Origin: Lacinutrix venerupis
GTDB taxonomy: Bacteria > Bacteroidota > Bacteroidia > Flavobacteriales > Flavobacteriaceae
Reading direction: 5' to 3'
DNA: 64,000 nt
Assembly: GCF_003663945.1 (NCBI RefSeq)
Contig: NZ_RCCH01000002.1
Location: 124,001 to 188,000, forward strand
Program-made: the position numbers and the translations under genes
Shown here: in pieces, positions 62,482 to 64,000 of the stretch
How the letters are laid out: each line of letters begins with the position of its first letter
Numbering within the stretch: the stretch's first letter is position 1
The notes under the pieces: model-generated
Seen by the model: only the letters and a program-made list of their open reading frames with translations
What the model was told of the DNA's origin: nothing
The model's database searches: none

Positions 62482-63268
62482 TATAAATTTCACACCCAAT
62501 GTAACCTAATAGAGCTCCTTCAACATAACCAGTTAATCCTCCCGCTACAGATCCTGCTACAGCTCCAACTGCTCCTGTACCTGGATTCATACCTAATACA
62601 GTACCAGTAAAACCACCAGATATAGCTCCTTTAATCATTCCCCATGCTCCACCTAAAACACCTCCAGTTTCTGCAGCTGATTGGCAATCAGCTTCACCAG
62701 ATTCTCCACTTTCATCACCAGCATCCTCTTTATTTAAATCAATTAAAAATTCATTAGTATAATTTTCAATTATCGCAAACGTAAAACCTAAAGAGCTAAG
62801 CTCTGGATGTTTTTCTAAATCTAATTTATAAGATTCAACTAAACTTAGTATACCATATAAATCTTCGTTTACAGCATAAGTGTATAGTTCATGATAATAA
62901 TGTTTTTCGATATCTGTTAAAGGTAAATTATCTATCTGACCTCGCTCTATTTCTGTATTCATAAAGCCTGGAGAGTATTCAATTGTTACCGTATAACCCA
63001 AATACTCTGAAATCATATTGTCTAATTCTATGGAATTCTCATTAAAATAATTAGCTACAATTTCTTCTTTATTTACCCTATTATTCTTAGAGAAATTTAA
63101 ATTATTAGCATAATTCATTAAATTTAACGAAATATTTGAGGCTAACTTTAAATTCTCATTATAATCTTGTATTGCCTGATTTTGTAGAATATTTTTTGCT
63201 GATTTATTTTCAATACTACATGCAAAAAAAGTTAACACAAAAATCATTAAAAAAATTATTTTTTTCAT
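62468..63268 (-). CDS. Lipoprotein with C-terminal bacteriocin-like glycine zipper
   Basis: 266 residues. Lipoprotein signal MKKIIFLMIFVLTFFACSIE, then a mainly helical, acidic middle (about residues 25-190). The last ~70 residues change character: GGVLGGAWGMIKGAISGGFT, GTVLGMNPGTGAVGAVAGSV and AGGLTGYVEGALLGYIGCEI, a run of GxxxG/AxxxG steps flanked by two cysteines. This resembles the two-helix membrane-inserting part of class II bacteriocins and glycine-zipper proteins. A spacer rich in acidic residues and glycine/serine (DESGESGEADC) precedes it. The product might be a surface-held membrane-active protein, or simply a glycine-zipper structural protein. Confidence 0.65.
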   Translation of the reverse strand: MKKIIFLMIFVLTFFACSIENKSAKNILQNQAIQDYNENLKLASNISLNLMNYANNLNFSKNNRVNKEEIVANYFNENSIELDNMISEYLGYTVTIEYSPGFMNTEIERGQIDNLPLTDIEKHYYHELYTYAVNEDLYGILSLVESYKLDLEKHPELSSLGFTFAIIENYTNEFLIDLNKEDAGDESGESGEADCQSAAETGGVLGGAWGMIKGAISGGFTGTVLGMNPGTGAVGAVAGSVAGGLTGYVEGALLGYIGCEIYNGFQ

Positions 63269-63336
63269 AATCTATATTTTTTATTTGTTTTAAATTACTA
63301 AACTAACTTAATGAGTTTAGTCAATTATTCATTGTG

Positions 63337-63379
63337 CAAAAAAAAAAAAAAAATATATATAAAAAAAATATATAAAATT
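63337..63379. repeat. AT-only low-complexity tract
   Basis: A run of about 16 A followed by TATATATA and AAAAAAATATATAAAATT, between the divergent lipoprotein and the last gene. It probably has an intrinsic curve and may vary in length; no coding frame or hairpin. Confidence 0.7.
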
Positions 63380-63466
63380 AAATTACTCTTTACAATTAAT
63401 TAAAAACATTTTCATAAACTGATAAAGGTTTTTTTATATTTAAAAAATTAAACGCATAATTATTTA

Positions 63467-64000
63467 ATGAAAAATACTTTTTTATACTTTCTATTATTTA
63501 TTACTTTATTTTCTTTCTCGCAAAACACACAGAATGAAAGCATCACATCTGTTTATAAAAAAAATTCAGAAAACAAACCTGAAACTATTTATACTCATTT
63601 AAGTAAATCTAATGTAGTTTTAGGTGAAACATTGTGGTTTCAAACCTACATATATTCTAATAAAAATTCAGAACTTTATAGAAGTAGTAGTAATATTTAT
63701 TATAACGTTTACAATGAATTTGGTGTTTTAGTCGATCAGAAAGTTTTTTTAGGAAAAGATGGTGTTTCTAATGGACAAATTGAAATAGATAAAGATTACG
63801 AACCTGGAATATATTATTTAAAAACCACCACAAACTGGATGCGTAATTTTAACTTAGACCTTTCTGACGTTAAAACATTTGTTGTTAATTCTGAAACAAA
63901 AATTAACAAAACAACAGTTACATCTTTACAAATAAAACCCGAAGGAGGAAATTTAATCTACGATACTTTTAATAATCTTGTAATAAATTTTCATTCAGAT
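63467..64000 (+). CDS. Start of a large exported protein with an MG2-like beta domain (runs off the window)
   Basis: 178 codons from the ATG at 63467 to the window edge, no stop. Signal peptide MKNTFLYFLLFITLFSFSQN, then IYTHLSKSNVVLGETLWFQT and GVSNGQIEIDKDYEPGIYYL with TTTNWMRNFN. This strand order resembles the macroglobulin MG2-like start of long Bacteroidota proteins, some of which continue into a TonB-plug or carboxypeptidase-regulatory domain. The rest of the gene is needed to decide. It is divergent from the lipoprotein gene. Confidence 0.7.
   Translation, partial: MKNTFLYFLLFITLFSFSQNTQNESITSVYKKNSENKPETIYTHLSKSNVVLGETLWFQTYIYSNKNSELYRSSSNIYYNVYNEFGVLVDQKVFLGKDGVSNGQIEIDKDYEPGIYYLKTTTNWMRNFNLDLSDVKTFVVNSETKINKTTVTSLQIKPEGGNLIYDTFNNLVINFHSD

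Overview
The window looks like a chromosomal segment of a marine-type member of the Flavobacteriaceae (phylum Bacteroidota). The DNA is AT-rich, promoters carry the Bacteroidota -7 box TAnnTTTG rather than a sigma70 -10 box, and Shine-Dalgarno sequences are essentially absent. The gliding/type IX secretion (T9SS) genes gldKLMN and an sprCDBF-like operon are both present. I cannot name the genus from sequence alone.

Layout. 0-6 kb is an accessory, partly decayed stretch. It holds a GbsR/MarR regulator running off the left edge, a short-chain dehydrogenase remnant, a 2OG-Fe(II) oxygenase broken by a stop codon, an AraC regulator, a DUF4437 cupin, a nitroreductase divergent from an HxlR regulator, a racemase with a frameshift plus a stop, and the tail end of an S74-type tail-fibre chaperone. 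6.2-21.5 kb is a block of secreted and gliding genes: a small exported protein, a beta-helix protein, and SprC-, SprD-, SprB- and SprF-like proteins. The SprB-like adhesin is 2736 residues long. 21.5-33.9 kb is metabolic and regulatory: an LLM flavin monooxygenase, a TetR/Mpo1 pair with a double palindromic operator, an NhaC-superfamily transporter behind a compact SAM-riboswitch-like leader, an Old Yellow Enzyme divergent from a TetR-led electrophile-detoxification operon, an AraC regulator and a DUF983 protein. 34.0-35.5 kb holds a lone tyrosine recombinase beside an initiator tRNA-Met.

35.6-46 kb carries a CPXCG protein, a leucine-rich repeat protein, an RND efflux operon (MFP-RND-TolC), an ABC-F ATPase, a second DUF983 protein and an FAD oxidoreductase. 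46.1-54.6 kb is the gldK-gldL-gldM-gldN T9SS motor and ring cluster, with an arginase-fold protein that has lost metal ligands and topA upstream. 54.8-62.1 kb is a run of housekeeping genes: miaB, a sigma-54 activator, lptE, a TPR-like protein, secG, groES and groEL. The right edge holds a lipoprotein with a bacteriocin-like glycine-zipper tail, a tiny membrane protein overlapping its end, and the start of a large exported protein.

How they work together. GldK/L/M/N form the T9SS ring and proton-driven motor. The SprB-like adhesin and SprC-like protein carry type B C-terminal targeting domains for that system, and the SprF-like protein is the expected outer-membrane partner of SprB. Two separate redox/electrophile stress modules are visible: HxlR-nitroreductase, and OYE/TetR/nitroreductase/aldehyde reductase/DJ-1. 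The observations I rate highest are the reduced SAM-I-like leader, the pseudo-arginase beside gldK and the lipoprotein/bacteriocin-like pair.
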